From Bacteroidia bacterium (GTDB lineage: Bacteria; Bacteroidota; Bacteroidia; Bacteroidales; Azobacteroidaceae), in the NCBI GenBank assembly GCA_025996815.1, contig BNTT01000063.1, positions 1 through 15,701 of the forward strand: a stretch of 15,701 nucleotides of DNA, read 5' to 3'. The stretch's first letter is position 1; the number at the start of each line of letters is the position of its first letter. This document shows, piece after piece, positions 1-6,821 of this stretch. The notes under the pieces were generated by a model that was not told the origin of the DNA, did no database searches, and saw only the letters and a program-made list of their open reading frames with translations. The translations under genes were made by a program, and so were the position numbers.

Positions 1-74
1 CAATCTGTATCCGTTGGAAACTGTCTGTAAAAATTGATTGAGTTCACTCCCATAAATTTTATCCTTTCTTCCAT
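1..74 (-). CDS. Transposase N-terminus, IS1595-like (partial)
   Basis: The reading frame enters from the left edge, and only the first ~24 codons are visible. They read MEERIKF, then MGVNSINF, then FPTDTD, and the next codon begins TG (Cys or Trp). A short N-terminal block of the type FPT-D/E-x-D-C, leading into a zinc ribbon, is typical of IS1595/ISXO2-family transposases. This is recalled family knowledge applied to a very short stretch. Two starts are possible. The ATG at 74 lies only 4 nt from the -7 promoter box and would be almost leaderless. The ATG at 53 has an AGAAAGGA-like ribosome-binding sequence upstream and looks better. The insertion sequence end probably lies between about 90 and 125, but no inverted repeat can be proven from one end. 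Confidence 0.5.
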   Translation of the reverse strand, partial: MEERIKFMGVNSINFYRQFPTDTD

Positions 75-78
75 GCTA

Positions 79-86
79 CAAAGGTA
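79..86 (-). promoter_or_regulatory. Bacteroidetes -7 box for the transposase
   Basis: The minus strand reads TACCTTTG, matching the TAnnTTTG -7 element of the Bacteroidetes primary sigma factor. No TTG lies at the expected ~19-21 nt upstream, so only the -7 box is supported. Confidence 0.5.
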
Positions 87-158
87 GCAAATTATTGGGG
101 CGACCTAAACGCCTATACCAATTTTTTTTATTATAAATATTTGTTTATATCAAACTCA

Positions 159-809
159 CTAACAAAGTTCTTTTTCTAAAATTTGTCTGTATTGCTCAAT
201 TTTCCCGTTAGCGTAGAGATGCTGCGTTAGCCTCGACGGATTGGGAATATAGTAGATAGGAATATCCCCACGATAGGATTTTTTCATTTGAACATCTCCG
301 AATTTCAACATCTCAACCGGCTTGTTCTTCAGGCAATTGAAAGGACCTGTCCCCATTGCCACAATCTGTTTTGGTTGAATATAGGTATCAACCAGCTCTC
401 TTGTAAATTTCACACAGGCAGATTCTATTGACTTCGCCAAAGAAAGTTTTTCCAATTTTTCAACGCTTCCGGTATTGAAAAAGATAGTGTTCATACCAAC
501 GGCATTTTCTAACAACTGCCACAATTTTTCATTGGTGCCATAGCCAAACAGCGTGCAAATGGTCTCATTAAAATTGCAACTTGCTTCGGGGTTCTTTTTA
601 CAATCGGTGTACCAATTTGTCTCTCGCTCCAAGAAAGAAAATCCACCATCGTAATCACCTCCCGGATTAATGCCCACAAGGAGCAAATCGGGCTTAAACT
701 TGTACTGAGTTTGGAAAACATAATAGCCGAGACCGCCCGCTTGCTGTTGAATGGGGTCTAACGTTTTCTTAATCTCTTCCCAATAAGATTGAATGTCTAA
801 ACTGTTCAT
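159..809 (-). CDS. Uracil-DNA glycosylase superfamily protein
   Basis: This is a 216-residue protein starting MNSLDIQSYW. Residues 43-51 form a hydrophobic strand followed by GINPGG, which resembles motif 1 of the UDG/MUG superfamily (G-x-N-P-G). Residues 188-192 (IPNPS) sit where the family has its second conserved loop (HPS or NPS). Both positions and the overall length fit a single-domain member, but it matches no characterised family that I can name, and the real substrate is unknown. The frame is open back to 944, but the ATG at 809 is chosen because a good promoter (845-875) lies between the two. The 944 start would fall before the transcription start and would encode a Cys-rich, non-domain extension. 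It lies 134 nt downstream of the HTH gene and can be transcribed with it or from its own promoter. Base composition is more AT-rich than in the sugar operon. Confidence 0.6.
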   Translation of the reverse strand: MNSLDIQSYWEEIKKTLDPIQQQAGGLGYYVFQTQYKFKPDLLLVGINPGGDYDGGFSFLERETNWYTDCKKNPEASCNFNETICTLFGYGTNEKLWQLLENAVGMNTIFFNTGSVEKLEKLSLAKSIESACVKFTRELVDTYIQPKQIVAMGTGPFNCLKNKPVEMLKFGDVQMKKSYRGDIPIYYIPNPSRLTQHLYANGKIEQYRQILEKELC

Positions 810-844
810 ATTTTTAAAATTTATCTTGTATAAAATATCGGCTG

Positions 845-875
845 CAAAGTTACAACATAATTTATTGACACACAA
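845..875 (-). promoter_or_regulatory. Bacteroidetes promoter for the UDG-like gene
   Basis: On the minus strand TTG (875-873) is followed by 20 nt and TAACTTTG (852-845), a good match to the -33/-7 pattern. The implied transcript begins about 30 nt before the ATG at 809, which fixes that start codon. Confidence 0.7.
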
Positions 876-943
876 TAGATTAGTGTCCCTAATTTCACCA
901 CACAAGTGTAGTTGATTTCGCAACAGATGTGTAGTGAAATACA

Positions 944-1189
944 CTACACATTTTCCGTAACAGATTGATTTTCAGCAAGCAAAGATGAGTAATGAGCAAA
1001 AAAGTCGTGATGCAGAATTTCCGCGAATTTGAGGAGCAACTCGGTGTCGATGTGTTGGTTTTTGAAAATCAGGTAGAGGCGGGAGCGGTCGCAGCCCATT
1101 TGCCGCGCCAGCCACGCCACCGTGCGCTCTTCTTCCTTCAACTTGCGCCGTATCAGTTTTCCAATATGTATTTCCTTTTCCATTTGCAT
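944..1189 (-). CDS. Small HTH (XRE-like) transcriptional regulator
   Basis: An 81-residue protein. Residues ~8-60 resemble a compact helix-turn-helix of the type common in Bacteroidetes: IGKLIRRKLKEE, then RTVAWLARQMGCDRSRLYLIF (turn around residues 29-33), then IDTELLLKFAEILHHDFFAHYS. There is no room for an effector domain, so it is a stand-alone DNA-binding protein of the antidote/XRE size class. The start may be Met1 (1189) or Met3 (1183). Neither has a clear ribosome-binding site, which is usual in this phylum. It is preceded by a roughly 270-nt leader with a strong promoter and a long hairpin, and followed by the UDG-like gene. No toxin partner is visible, so a toxin-antitoxin role is not supported. 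Confidence 0.7.
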   Translation of the reverse strand: MQMEKEIHIGKLIRRKLKEEERTVAWLARQMGCDRSRLYLIFKNQHIDTELLLKFAEILHHDFFAHYSSLLAENQSVTENV

Positions 1190-1239
1190 TTGTCAATTTT
1201 TAGAAATGAAAAAAGCGTGAACAAAACTCTGAATTATCC

Positions 1240-1358
1240 GTTTTCGAGGTCTTAGGATACCAACAATCAAATAAAAGAGTAAAGTCCACACCGCAACGGT
1301 GTGAACGTCTTAACATTACTCTCTTGATTGTTTTTGAAAGTTCCTAAGCTTCGAAAAC
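1240..1358 (-). other. 119-nt imperfect long hairpin (RNA or DNA element)
   Basis: Five nested stems pair in register: 1240-1247 with 1351-1358 (8 bp), 1251-1257 with 1342-1348 (7 bp), 1262-1270 with 1324-1332 (9 bp), 1276-1282 with 1316-1322 (7 bp) and 1287-1293 with 1297-1303 (7 bp, tip loop of 3 nt). Together this is 38 bp broken by asymmetric internal loops. It lies inside the minus-strand transcript predicted from the promoter at 1468-1498, ahead of the HTH gene. A rod with internal bulges suits a 6S-like RNA, a leader regulatory structure or a small palindromic mobile element. The sequence alone does not decide. The strand is inferred from the promoter. Confidence 0.55.
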
Positions 1359-1467
1359 AAGATATGTACGCAAAACGCTTTTTCCAAAATGTCTTAATAA
1401 TGAGCGAATTACCGCCTTTGTTTATGTCATAAAATTAAATTTTTATTTTTTTGTGTACTTCTCACTA

Positions 1468-1498
1468 CAAAAGTACAGTTTTTTTTTGAATATGCAAA
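1468..1498 (-). promoter_or_regulatory. Bacteroidetes promoter for the hairpin leader and HTH gene
   Basis: On the minus strand TTTG (1498-1495) is followed by exactly 19 nt and TACTTTTG (1475-1468). The match to the -33/-7 consensus is complete. Transcription would begin near 1461, giving a leader of about 270 nt before the HTH gene. It lies back to back with the sugar operon promoter. Confidence 0.7.
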
Positions 1499-1516
1499 TA
1501 ATTGAAAAATTATTTG

Positions 1517-1524
1517 TAACTTTG
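1517..1524 (+). promoter_or_regulatory. Bacteroidetes -7 box for the sugar operon
   Basis: TAACTTTG lies 25 nt before the ATG at 1550. No TTG stands at the ideal distance upstream. The nearest TTTG (1485-1488) is 28 nt away, so the -33 part is weak and may depend on an activator. Confidence 0.55.
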
Positions 1525-1549
1525 CCCCTGACTAAAAAAATATGTATTT

Positions 1550-2422
1550 ATGAAAAAGATAATTTATTTATTCGCAGCCGGGGCATTGTTATTGGCTGGT
1601 TGCAACGCAAAAGTTCCGGTGGAACTGAATGTGATGAGTTTCAATATCCGCTACGACAATCCGAGGGATAGTTTGAACAATTGGCAGTATCGCAAAGACA
1701 TTGCGGCACAGACTGTTATGCTCTATGATGCCGATATTGTGGGGACGCAGGAGGTTTTGAACAATCAGTTGAACGACTTGGAGCTACGCCTGCCGGAGTA
1801 TGGCTCCATTGGCGTGGGGCGTGCCGTCGGGCGCGCCGACGGTAAAACCGAAGGGGAATATTCTGCCATCCTGTATAAAAAAACGCGACTGGAATCGATT
1901 GAGGAGGGCACTTTTTGGCTGAGCGAAACGCCCGAAGTGCCAGGCTCCAAAGGCTGGGACGGTGCCTGTGAGCGCATTGCAACTTGGGCGATATTGGAAG
2001 ACGTGCGCACCAAGCAGCAAGTTTTTGCCATCAACACCCACCTCGACCATGTGGGGACGGTTGCCCGTCAGGAGGGGGTTGCCCTGTTGCTCGAAAGGGC
2101 GGCACAACTCAGTCGTGGCTTGCCGGTGATTGTGACCGGCGACTTCAACGCGACACCCGAATCGGATGTCATCCAACACGTTCTAAACCCCGCCAACCCT
2201 CTGCTGCTGGTGCACACGAGGGATGTTGCCGCTGAGAAAAGTGGTCCGGAGTGGACTTTTCACGGCTTTGGGAAGGTGCCGCTCGAAAGCCGCCCGTTTA
2301 TCGACTATATCTTTGTTAATCACGATGTTAAAGTGCTTAAACACACGGTGATAGAAGCAGAAGTTAAAGGAAAATTTATCTCCGACCATTCGGTCGTAAC
2401 CGCTAAAATAGTATTGCCATGA
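1550..2422 (+). CDS. Endonuclease/exonuclease/phosphatase-fold lipoprotein
   Basis: A 290-residue exported lipoprotein. The signal peptide ends in a lipobox LLAGC with Cys18. The metal-dependent EEP fold is clear from its ordered motifs: MSFNIRYDNP (Asn32), IVGTQE (Glu68), INTHLDH (His164, Asp166), VTGDFNATP (Asp198, Asn200), IDYIFVN (Asp252) and SDHS (Asp279, His280). All expected catalytic and Mg-binding residues are present, and the length is full for the family. In Bacteroidetes such lipoproteins often sit in sugar-use loci, and their substrates (phosphodiester or phosphate ester) are mostly unknown. It is the first gene of a three-gene operon: its TGA overlaps the next ATG (ATGA at 2419-2422). 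A nuclease role is possible but not favoured for a periplasmic lipoprotein in this context. Confidence 0.88.
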   Translation: MKKIIYLFAAGALLLAGCNAKVPVELNVMSFNIRYDNPRDSLNNWQYRKDIAAQTVMLYDADIVGTQEVLNNQLNDLELRLPEYGSIGVGRAVGRADGKTEGEYSAILYKKTRLESIEEGTFWLSETPEVPGSKGWDGACERIATWAILEDVRTKQQVFAINTHLDHVGTVARQEGVALLLERAAQLSRGLPVIVTGDFNATPESDVIQHVLNPANPLLLVHTRDVAAEKSGPEWTFHGFGKVPLESRPFIDYIFVNHDVKVLKHTVIEAEVKGKFISDHSVVTAKIVLP

Positions 2423-3987
2423 AAAAAATAATTTCACTGATTTTCGCGGGTCTTTGCCTGTCGGCAGCCGCTTTTTCGCAGCCTTACAAAAACACGTATG
2501 TGAAGGAGGCTTTGGTGACGGAGAATGAGTTTCGCATCGCCAAACCGGCGGTCGTTGTGCCGAAAAGTTTTGCCGAAGCGAAGGCAATCCTGCCAAACCC
2601 CGTTTGGGCAGGGCACGACAAGGAAGTGGAGATGTATTGGAAGGCGTGGGAGTTTGCTGTCGGCAACATTCGGCAGGTGGACGAAGGCTCCGGCTTCGTG
2701 TCGCCCTACCTGGATGTGGCTTACAACGGCAATATCTTTATGTGGGATGCTTCCTTTATGATGATGTTTGCCCGCTACGGCTACCGTTTTTTCCCCTTTC
2801 AGCACACCTTAGACAATTTTTATGCGAAGCAGCACCCCGACGGCTTCATCTGTCGCGAGATTCGCGCCGATGGCACGGACTGTTTTGAACGCTACGACCC
2901 CGTGAGCACGGGTCCCAACCTCTTGCCGTGGAGCGAGATGCTCTATTACAGGCAGTATGGCGACGATGACCGATTGATGCAGATATTCCCCGCCCTCTGT
3001 GCCTATTATAAGTGGCTGAAACTCAACCGCACGTGGCAAAACGGAACGTATTGGTCGAGCGGGTGGGGGACAGGGATGGACAATATGCCGCGCGTGCAAT
3101 CGCAGTACAGCATCATCTACAGTCACGGATATATGACGTGGCTGGATGCCTGCCTGCAACAGATATTGATGGCAAACGTGCTGCTGGAAATGGGCTTCTA
3201 TCTCGAACGCTGGCAGGAAATCGAAGAGTTTGAAGATGAGATAAAACTGCTGACAAAATACGTGCACGACCATCTCTGGGACGAAAAAACAGGCTTCCTC
3301 TACGACCAATATGCCGACGGCAGCCTGAACACCACCAAAGGCATCGGCGCATTCTGGGCACTGCATACCAATGTGTTAGACAAAAATCAGTTAGACAGGA
3401 TGGTGAAGGAGTTGGAAAACACAAACACCTTTAATCGCACCCACCGTGTGCCGTCCCTCTCGGCAGACAACCCCAAATACAACCCCAAGGGTCGCTATTG
3501 GCAGGGAGGCGTGTGGCCCGGCACCAACTATATGGTCATCACCGGCTTAGACAAGAAAGGTTATGCCCAACAGGCAAAGGATATTGCCCGAAATCACTAC
3601 AACAATGTGTTGGAAGTCTATAAAAACACGGGCACATTCTGGGAATATTATGCCCCCGAAGCCATCGAGCAGGGCTTTATGGCGCGCAAAGACTTTGTGG
3701 GCTGGACAGGCTTGCCGCCCATCGCCGTTTTTATCGAATACATACTGGGCATCCGCTCCGATTATTCCACCCATTCGCTGGTGTGGGACGTTGGTCAGTT
3801 GGAGGCGCACGGCATTGAGCGTTATCCTTTCGGTCCCGACGGATTGGTGAACCTGAAAGTGAACAGGCGCAATTCGCAGGATGAGATGCCTGTGGTGACG
3901 GTAGACAGCAATGTGCCGTTTGAATTGACACTGTATTGGGGCAACGGCAAGAGAAAAAAAATAAGCGTGAAAGGAACTCAAATATGA
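2419..3987 (+). CDS. Exported MGH1/GH63-like glycoside hydrolase
   Basis: A 522-residue protein with a Sec signal peptide (residues 1-20, ending AAAFSQ). The rest resembles the (alpha/alpha)6-barrel inverting glycosidases of the GH63/GH37 group and the mannosylglycerate-hydrolase-like domain. Visible landmarks are NIFMWDASF (residues 105-113), SSGWGTGMDNMPR (213-225, Asp221 the likely general acid), GRYWQGGVWPGTN (358-370), GTFWEYYAPE (405-414, Glu409 the likely general base) and GWTGLPP (428-434). It probably removes glucose or mannose from a small alpha-glucoside or glycan in the periplasm. Trehalase or glucosylglycerate hydrolase activity are alternatives, and the exact substrate cannot be read from the sequence. 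It overlaps the preceding gene by 4 nt and the following sugar kinase gene by 4 nt, pointing to coupled translation and a joint role in sugar release and phosphorylation. Confidence 0.85.
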   Translation: MKKIISLIFAGLCLSAAAFSQPYKNTYVKEALVTENEFRIAKPAVVVPKSFAEAKAILPNPVWAGHDKEVEMYWKAWEFAVGNIRQVDEGSGFVSPYLDVAYNGNIFMWDASFMMMFARYGYRFFPFQHTLDNFYAKQHPDGFICREIRADGTDCFERYDPVSTGPNLLPWSEMLYYRQYGDDDRLMQIFPALCAYYKWLKLNRTWQNGTYWSSGWGTGMDNMPRVQSQYSIIYSHGYMTWLDACLQQILMANVLLEMGFYLERWQEIEEFEDEIKLLTKYVHDHLWDEKTGFLYDQYADGSLNTTKGIGAFWALHTNVLDKNQLDRMVKELENTNTFNRTHRVPSLSADNPKYNPKGRYWQGGVWPGTNYMVITGLDKKGYAQQAKDIARNHYNNVLEVYKNTGTFWEYYAPEAIEQGFMARKDFVGWTGLPPIAVFIEYILGIRSDYSTHSLVWDVGQLEAHGIERYPFGPDGLVNLKVNRRNSQDEMPVVTVDSNVPFELTLYWGNGKRKKISVKGTQI

Positions 3988-4808
3988 AAATAGGCATAGA
4001 CTTGGGCGGCACAAATGTCAGAATGGGCATTGTCGCGGATGGCAAAATAGTGGACAAATTGGCAGAATCGTGCAAAGCTGATGCTGCGGAGGAAGTCGTT
4101 GTCGATCAACTGAAAGCGATGATTCGCCGGTTGCTCAATCCGAGCGTGGAGAGCATCGGCATCGGCGTGCCGTCGGTCGTGGACGTGGAAAAAGGTATCG
4201 TGTATGATGTGGCAAACATCCCTTCGTGGAAAAAAGTGCATCTGAAAGACCTCCTCGAAGCGGAGTTTAAGGTGCCGGTGGCGGTGAACAACGACTGCAA
4301 CTGCTTCGCGCTTGGCGAATACCATTTTGGCGCGGGCGCAGGAAGCAAAAACATCGTCTGCTTGGCTCTGGGCACGGGCGTGGGTGCTGGCATCATCATC
4401 AACGGCAAACTTTATGTGGGCAACAACGCCGGTGCGGGCGAAATAGGCTGCATACCCTACCTCGATGCCGATTACGAGTTCTATTGCGGCAGCCGCTTTT
4501 TCGCGGAAAAACACGCACTCACCGGCAAGGAGGCTTACGAGCGGGTGCGCGCGGGCGACATGCAAGCCCTCAGCCTGTGGCAAGAAGCGGGAGCGCATAT
4601 CGGCAACTTGCTCAAAGCGGTGCTCTTCGCCTACGACCCCGAAATGATTATCCTCGGCGGCAGCATTTCCAATGCCTACGCTTATTTCGTGGACGCAATG
4701 CGCGAGTCGCTCAAAACGTTCCCTTATTCGGAAACGGTTGAGCGACTCAAAATTCGCGTATCGCAAAAAGAAGACATTGCCCTGCTGGGTGCGGCGATGC
4801 TAATATAA
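3984..4808 (+). CDS. ROK family sugar kinase (glucokinase-like)
   Basis: A 274-residue cytoplasmic kinase. It starts MKIGIDLGGTN, giving the phosphate-binding loop at residues 4-11. VNNDCN (101-106, Asp104 the probable catalytic base), LGTGVGAG (129-136) and LGGSIS (224-229) follow in the ROK order. It likely phosphorylates glucose or a related hexose freed by the upstream glycosidase. The usual ROK zinc site (H-x-C-x-C-G-x-x-G-C) is missing: after GAGEIG comes CIPYLDADYEFYCGS, so the His is Cys and only scattered cysteines remain. Bacteroidetes glucokinases of this subtype often lack the site. The start at 3984 is chosen over the upstream frame opening at 3936 because the motif begins there and because it forms an ATGA overlap with the glycosidase stop. 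The end overlaps the convergent oxidoreductase by 9 nt. Confidence 0.88.
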   Translation: MKIGIDLGGTNVRMGIVADGKIVDKLAESCKADAAEEVVVDQLKAMIRRLLNPSVESIGIGVPSVVDVEKGIVYDVANIPSWKKVHLKDLLEAEFKVPVAVNNDCNCFALGEYHFGAGAGSKNIVCLALGTGVGAGIIINGKLYVGNNAGAGEIGCIPYLDADYEFYCGSRFFAEKHALTGKEAYERVRAGDMQALSLWQEAGAHIGNLLKAVLFAYDPEMIILGGSISNAYAYFVDAMRESLKTFPYSETVERLKIRVSQKEDIALLGAAMLI

Positions 4809-6137
4809 AGTGTATGGCTTGCGATATTGGTAGTTGTAAAGCCGGTGGTTTGCCGCTTCCGCGTCGTCGCCATAGCTGAGCGTTGCCGGATTCCACAATA
4901 CAGGGCGTTGCAACTCGGTGGCGATGTTGGCATTCACGCACAGGATGTTGGTGCTGCAGCCTACTTCTACCGGAGCAATCGGATTTTTGCGCGAGCGCAC
5001 GGCATCAATAAAATTCTGCATGTGCGGCGAACTTATCTCATATTCGCCCTGATTGACTTCCTGCTCAATTTTGGCAAGAAGATTCGCGTCGGAACATTCG
5101 ATATAGCCTCTCGCCACTTTGAGCCAACCTTTGGTGGCGTTGAAGCGTATCCCGTTGCCACCCCCCTCGTGGAAGGGTTGTTCGGTCATCACGATGCCGT
5201 TCTGATATTTCATTGTGAGGTATTCTGCCCCCTTGTAGCCTTTGGGGATAAATTCGCTGGGACCTGAGCCGTCCATTCCGATGGCAGCCTGAGCGATGTC
5301 GAACATGTGCGCACCCCAATCGGCTGTATATCCGTTGCCCGTTTCGCGATACCATCGCCACGCACCCCACAACGCCTCGTTCTTTTCGGGTTTCAGAGAA
5401 ACGGGCGGACATAAATCGGGATGATAATGTATCTTCGGGTCGTTCAAGGGACCCATCCACTGGTTCCAGTTCAAACTTGCCGGAACGGGCTGTTCGGGCA
5501 AATTCAGCGGGGTAGGGGGGTCGCCCACCTTGGCATAAATCGTTTCCACATGCCCCAGGGCACCGCTGCGAATCAGGGCGATAGCCTGCTGAAACTCTTC
5601 GGCGGAGCGTTGCTGACTGCCCACCTGCAACACCGCACCGTTTTCGCGCACGGCTTTCACCATCTGCAAACTTTCGGTAACAGTGAATGCCAAAGGTTTC
5701 TGCACATACACATCTTTTTTGGCGCGGCAAGCCTGAATAGTAATCAGCGCGTGCCAATGGTCGGGCGTAGCAATAGCCACGGCATCAATATCCTTGCGAG
5801 CCAGCAAATCCTCATAAAACTCATACGTGTCGCATCTCACAGGCACGTCCTGCTCCTTTTGCCAAGCCTCCACCCGCCTTTTGAAGCGTTCGCGCTTGAT
5901 ACTGTCCACATCGCAACAGGCAACGACCTGCACGCCCGGACACGACGTAAAACTTCTGAAATCGGAAAGCCCCTGCTGCCCTAATCCGATAAATCCCATC
6001 ACAACCCTGTCGCTCGGAGCCAACCGCCCACCGGCGGCAAACACCCGACTCGGAAGAATTGTCAGCCCCGCCAAACCAAGGGCAGAATAGCCCAAAAAGC
6101 GACGCCGGCTCATTGTGTTCAAATCTTTTGCATTCAT
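4800..6137 (-). CDS. Tat-exported Gfo/Idh/MocA family oxidoreductase
   Basis: A 445-residue protein. The N-terminus carries a twin-arginine signal (SRRRFLG, residues 10-16, followed by a hydrophobic stretch and an Ala-rich cleavage region near 35), so it is folded with its cofactor before export. The Rossmann motif GFIGLGQQG (48-56) binds NAD(P). The usual E-K-P motif is QKP (146-148), and DWGAHMFDIA (273-282) holds the conserved His277. Relatives include glucose-fructose oxidoreductase-like proteins and GH109-like enzymes, but no specific substrate is shown. It converges on the sugar kinase gene, so it is a separate transcription unit with its own promoter (6171-6200). Met1 and Met9 are both possible starts. 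Met1 is used because it sits 34 nt below the -7 box, and both keep the Tat signal. Confidence 0.88.
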   Translation of the reverse strand: MNAKDLNTMSRRRFLGYSALGLAGLTILPSRVFAAGGRLAPSDRVVMGFIGLGQQGLSDFRSFTSCPGVQVVACCDVDSIKRERFKRRVEAWQKEQDVPVRCDTYEFYEDLLARKDIDAVAIATPDHWHALITIQACRAKKDVYVQKPLAFTVTESLQMVKAVRENGAVLQVGSQQRSAEEFQQAIALIRSGALGHVETIYAKVGDPPTPLNLPEQPVPASLNWNQWMGPLNDPKIHYHPDLCPPVSLKPEKNEALWGAWRWYRETGNGYTADWGAHMFDIAQAAIGMDGSGPSEFIPKGYKGAEYLTMKYQNGIVMTEQPFHEGGGNGIRFNATKGWLKVARGYIECSDANLLAKIEQEVNQGEYEISSPHMQNFIDAVRSRKNPIAPVEVGCSTNILCVNANIATELQRPVLWNPATLSYGDDAEAANHRLYNYQYRKPYTLY

Positions 6138-6170
6138 ATTTTTAAAATTTTTATGTTATGTTTTCCGCTG

Positions 6171-6200
6171 CAAAGATACAAAAAAAATATGAACGAACAA
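6171..6200 (-). promoter_or_regulatory. Bacteroidetes promoter for the Gfo/Idh/MocA gene
   Basis: On the minus strand TTG (6200-6198), a spacer of exactly 19 nt and TATCTTTG (6178-6171) match the consensus. The predicted transcript begins about 30 nt before the ATG at 6137. Confidence 0.7.
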
Positions 6201-6220
6201 TTCATTTTATTCATGCGCTT

Positions 6221-6647
6221 CAGGGCGAACGCATCAAAATAAAGCCCTATTCTGCAATTTTTGTTTCGTCTGTTACGCCGGAAGGCGTTAAATTTTGATA
6301 ACCCTGTACAAGCGAAGCGCAGTGCAGGGTAAGGCGCGAGGGTAAGGCGCAGGGTAGCTGGCTATCTCTTTTTTGTGCCGTTAGGCAAAATATATTGGTA
6401 GAAACCGGAATCCACCCGCCACAACCCACCGTCGCGTTAGCGACGGAATGTGATAGCAACGCCATTGATATTTCGTGCCTAACAAAAAAGAGATAGGAGG
6501 GACTGCCATCTACCCCGCACCTTACCCCCCCGTGCCTTACCCTGCACTGCGCTTCGCTTGTACAGGGTTATCAAAATTTAACGCCTTCCGGCGTAACAGA
6601 CGAAACAAAATTGCAGAATATGGCTTTATTTTGATGCGTTTGACCTG
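6221..6647. repeat. 427-bp element made of two long inverted arms
   Basis: The left arm (about 6221-6395) and the right arm (about 6470-6647) are near-perfect inverted copies of each other. The shared core runs from CAGGnnnAACGCATC through GTTACGCCGGAAGGCGTT and AACCCTGTACAAGCGAAGCG to the TATCTCTTTTTTG and GTTAGGCA blocks. Small differences (one-base indels and altered G runs) show the copies have drifted. The central spacer, about 75 nt, holds its own hairpin: CGTCGCG, two bases, then CGCGACG-like at 6431-6447. It encodes no credible protein. The right end lies next to or slightly inside a gene fragment. It could be a palindromic non-autonomous mobile element or two dispersed repeats inserted head to head. 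Target duplications are not evident. Confidence 0.75.
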
Positions 6648-6821
6648 CAATATATACTCAACAGACACCGCACAGATATCACAAGTTTGCTAAAAAAACT
6701 CTGCACCGAAGGCTATCTCGAATCGGACAATAACGGACGATGGACAAAGATGGAAAGTTGGGAAAACACTTCCCTTACACTCACAACCATCCCGAACAGG
6801 GATATAAAACAACTGACAAAT
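6639..6821 (+). pseudogene. Winged-helix tail of an AlbA_2/RecG-like regulator (remnant)
   Basis: Directly after the inverted repeat, one frame reads FDLQYILNRHRTDITSLLKK, then LCTEGYLESDNNGRWT. This is the typical C-terminal winged-helix segment of AlbA_2-domain ATP-binding proteins, which are often encoded beside type I restriction genes. Everything upstream is gone: the repeat and then the oxidoreductase promoter occupy its place. The frame has no stop before the hsdS-like Met at 6822. The family call is from memory of the motif style and is tentative. Confidence 0.45.

Noticed and set aside
809..944. Longer 261-residue form of the UDG-like protein starting at 944
   Set aside because: A consensus promoter lies inside the extra segment (845-875), and the added residues do not look like part of the fold.
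944..1189. Antitoxin of a toxin-antitoxin pair
   Set aside because: The size class fits, but no toxin gene is adjacent. The neighbour is a UDG-superfamily protein.
992..1255. Plus-strand 87-codon frame opposite the HTH gene
   Set aside because: It is the antisense shadow of the HTH coding sequence and has no promoter.
1240..1358. Integron attC site
   Set aside because: The hairpin has the right size, but the GTTRRRY/RYYYAAC core sites are not found and there is no integrase or cassette pattern.
6247..6693. Two 72-codon frames on opposite strands within the inverted repeat
   Set aside because: They are mirror readings of the same repeat arms and have no protein-like features.
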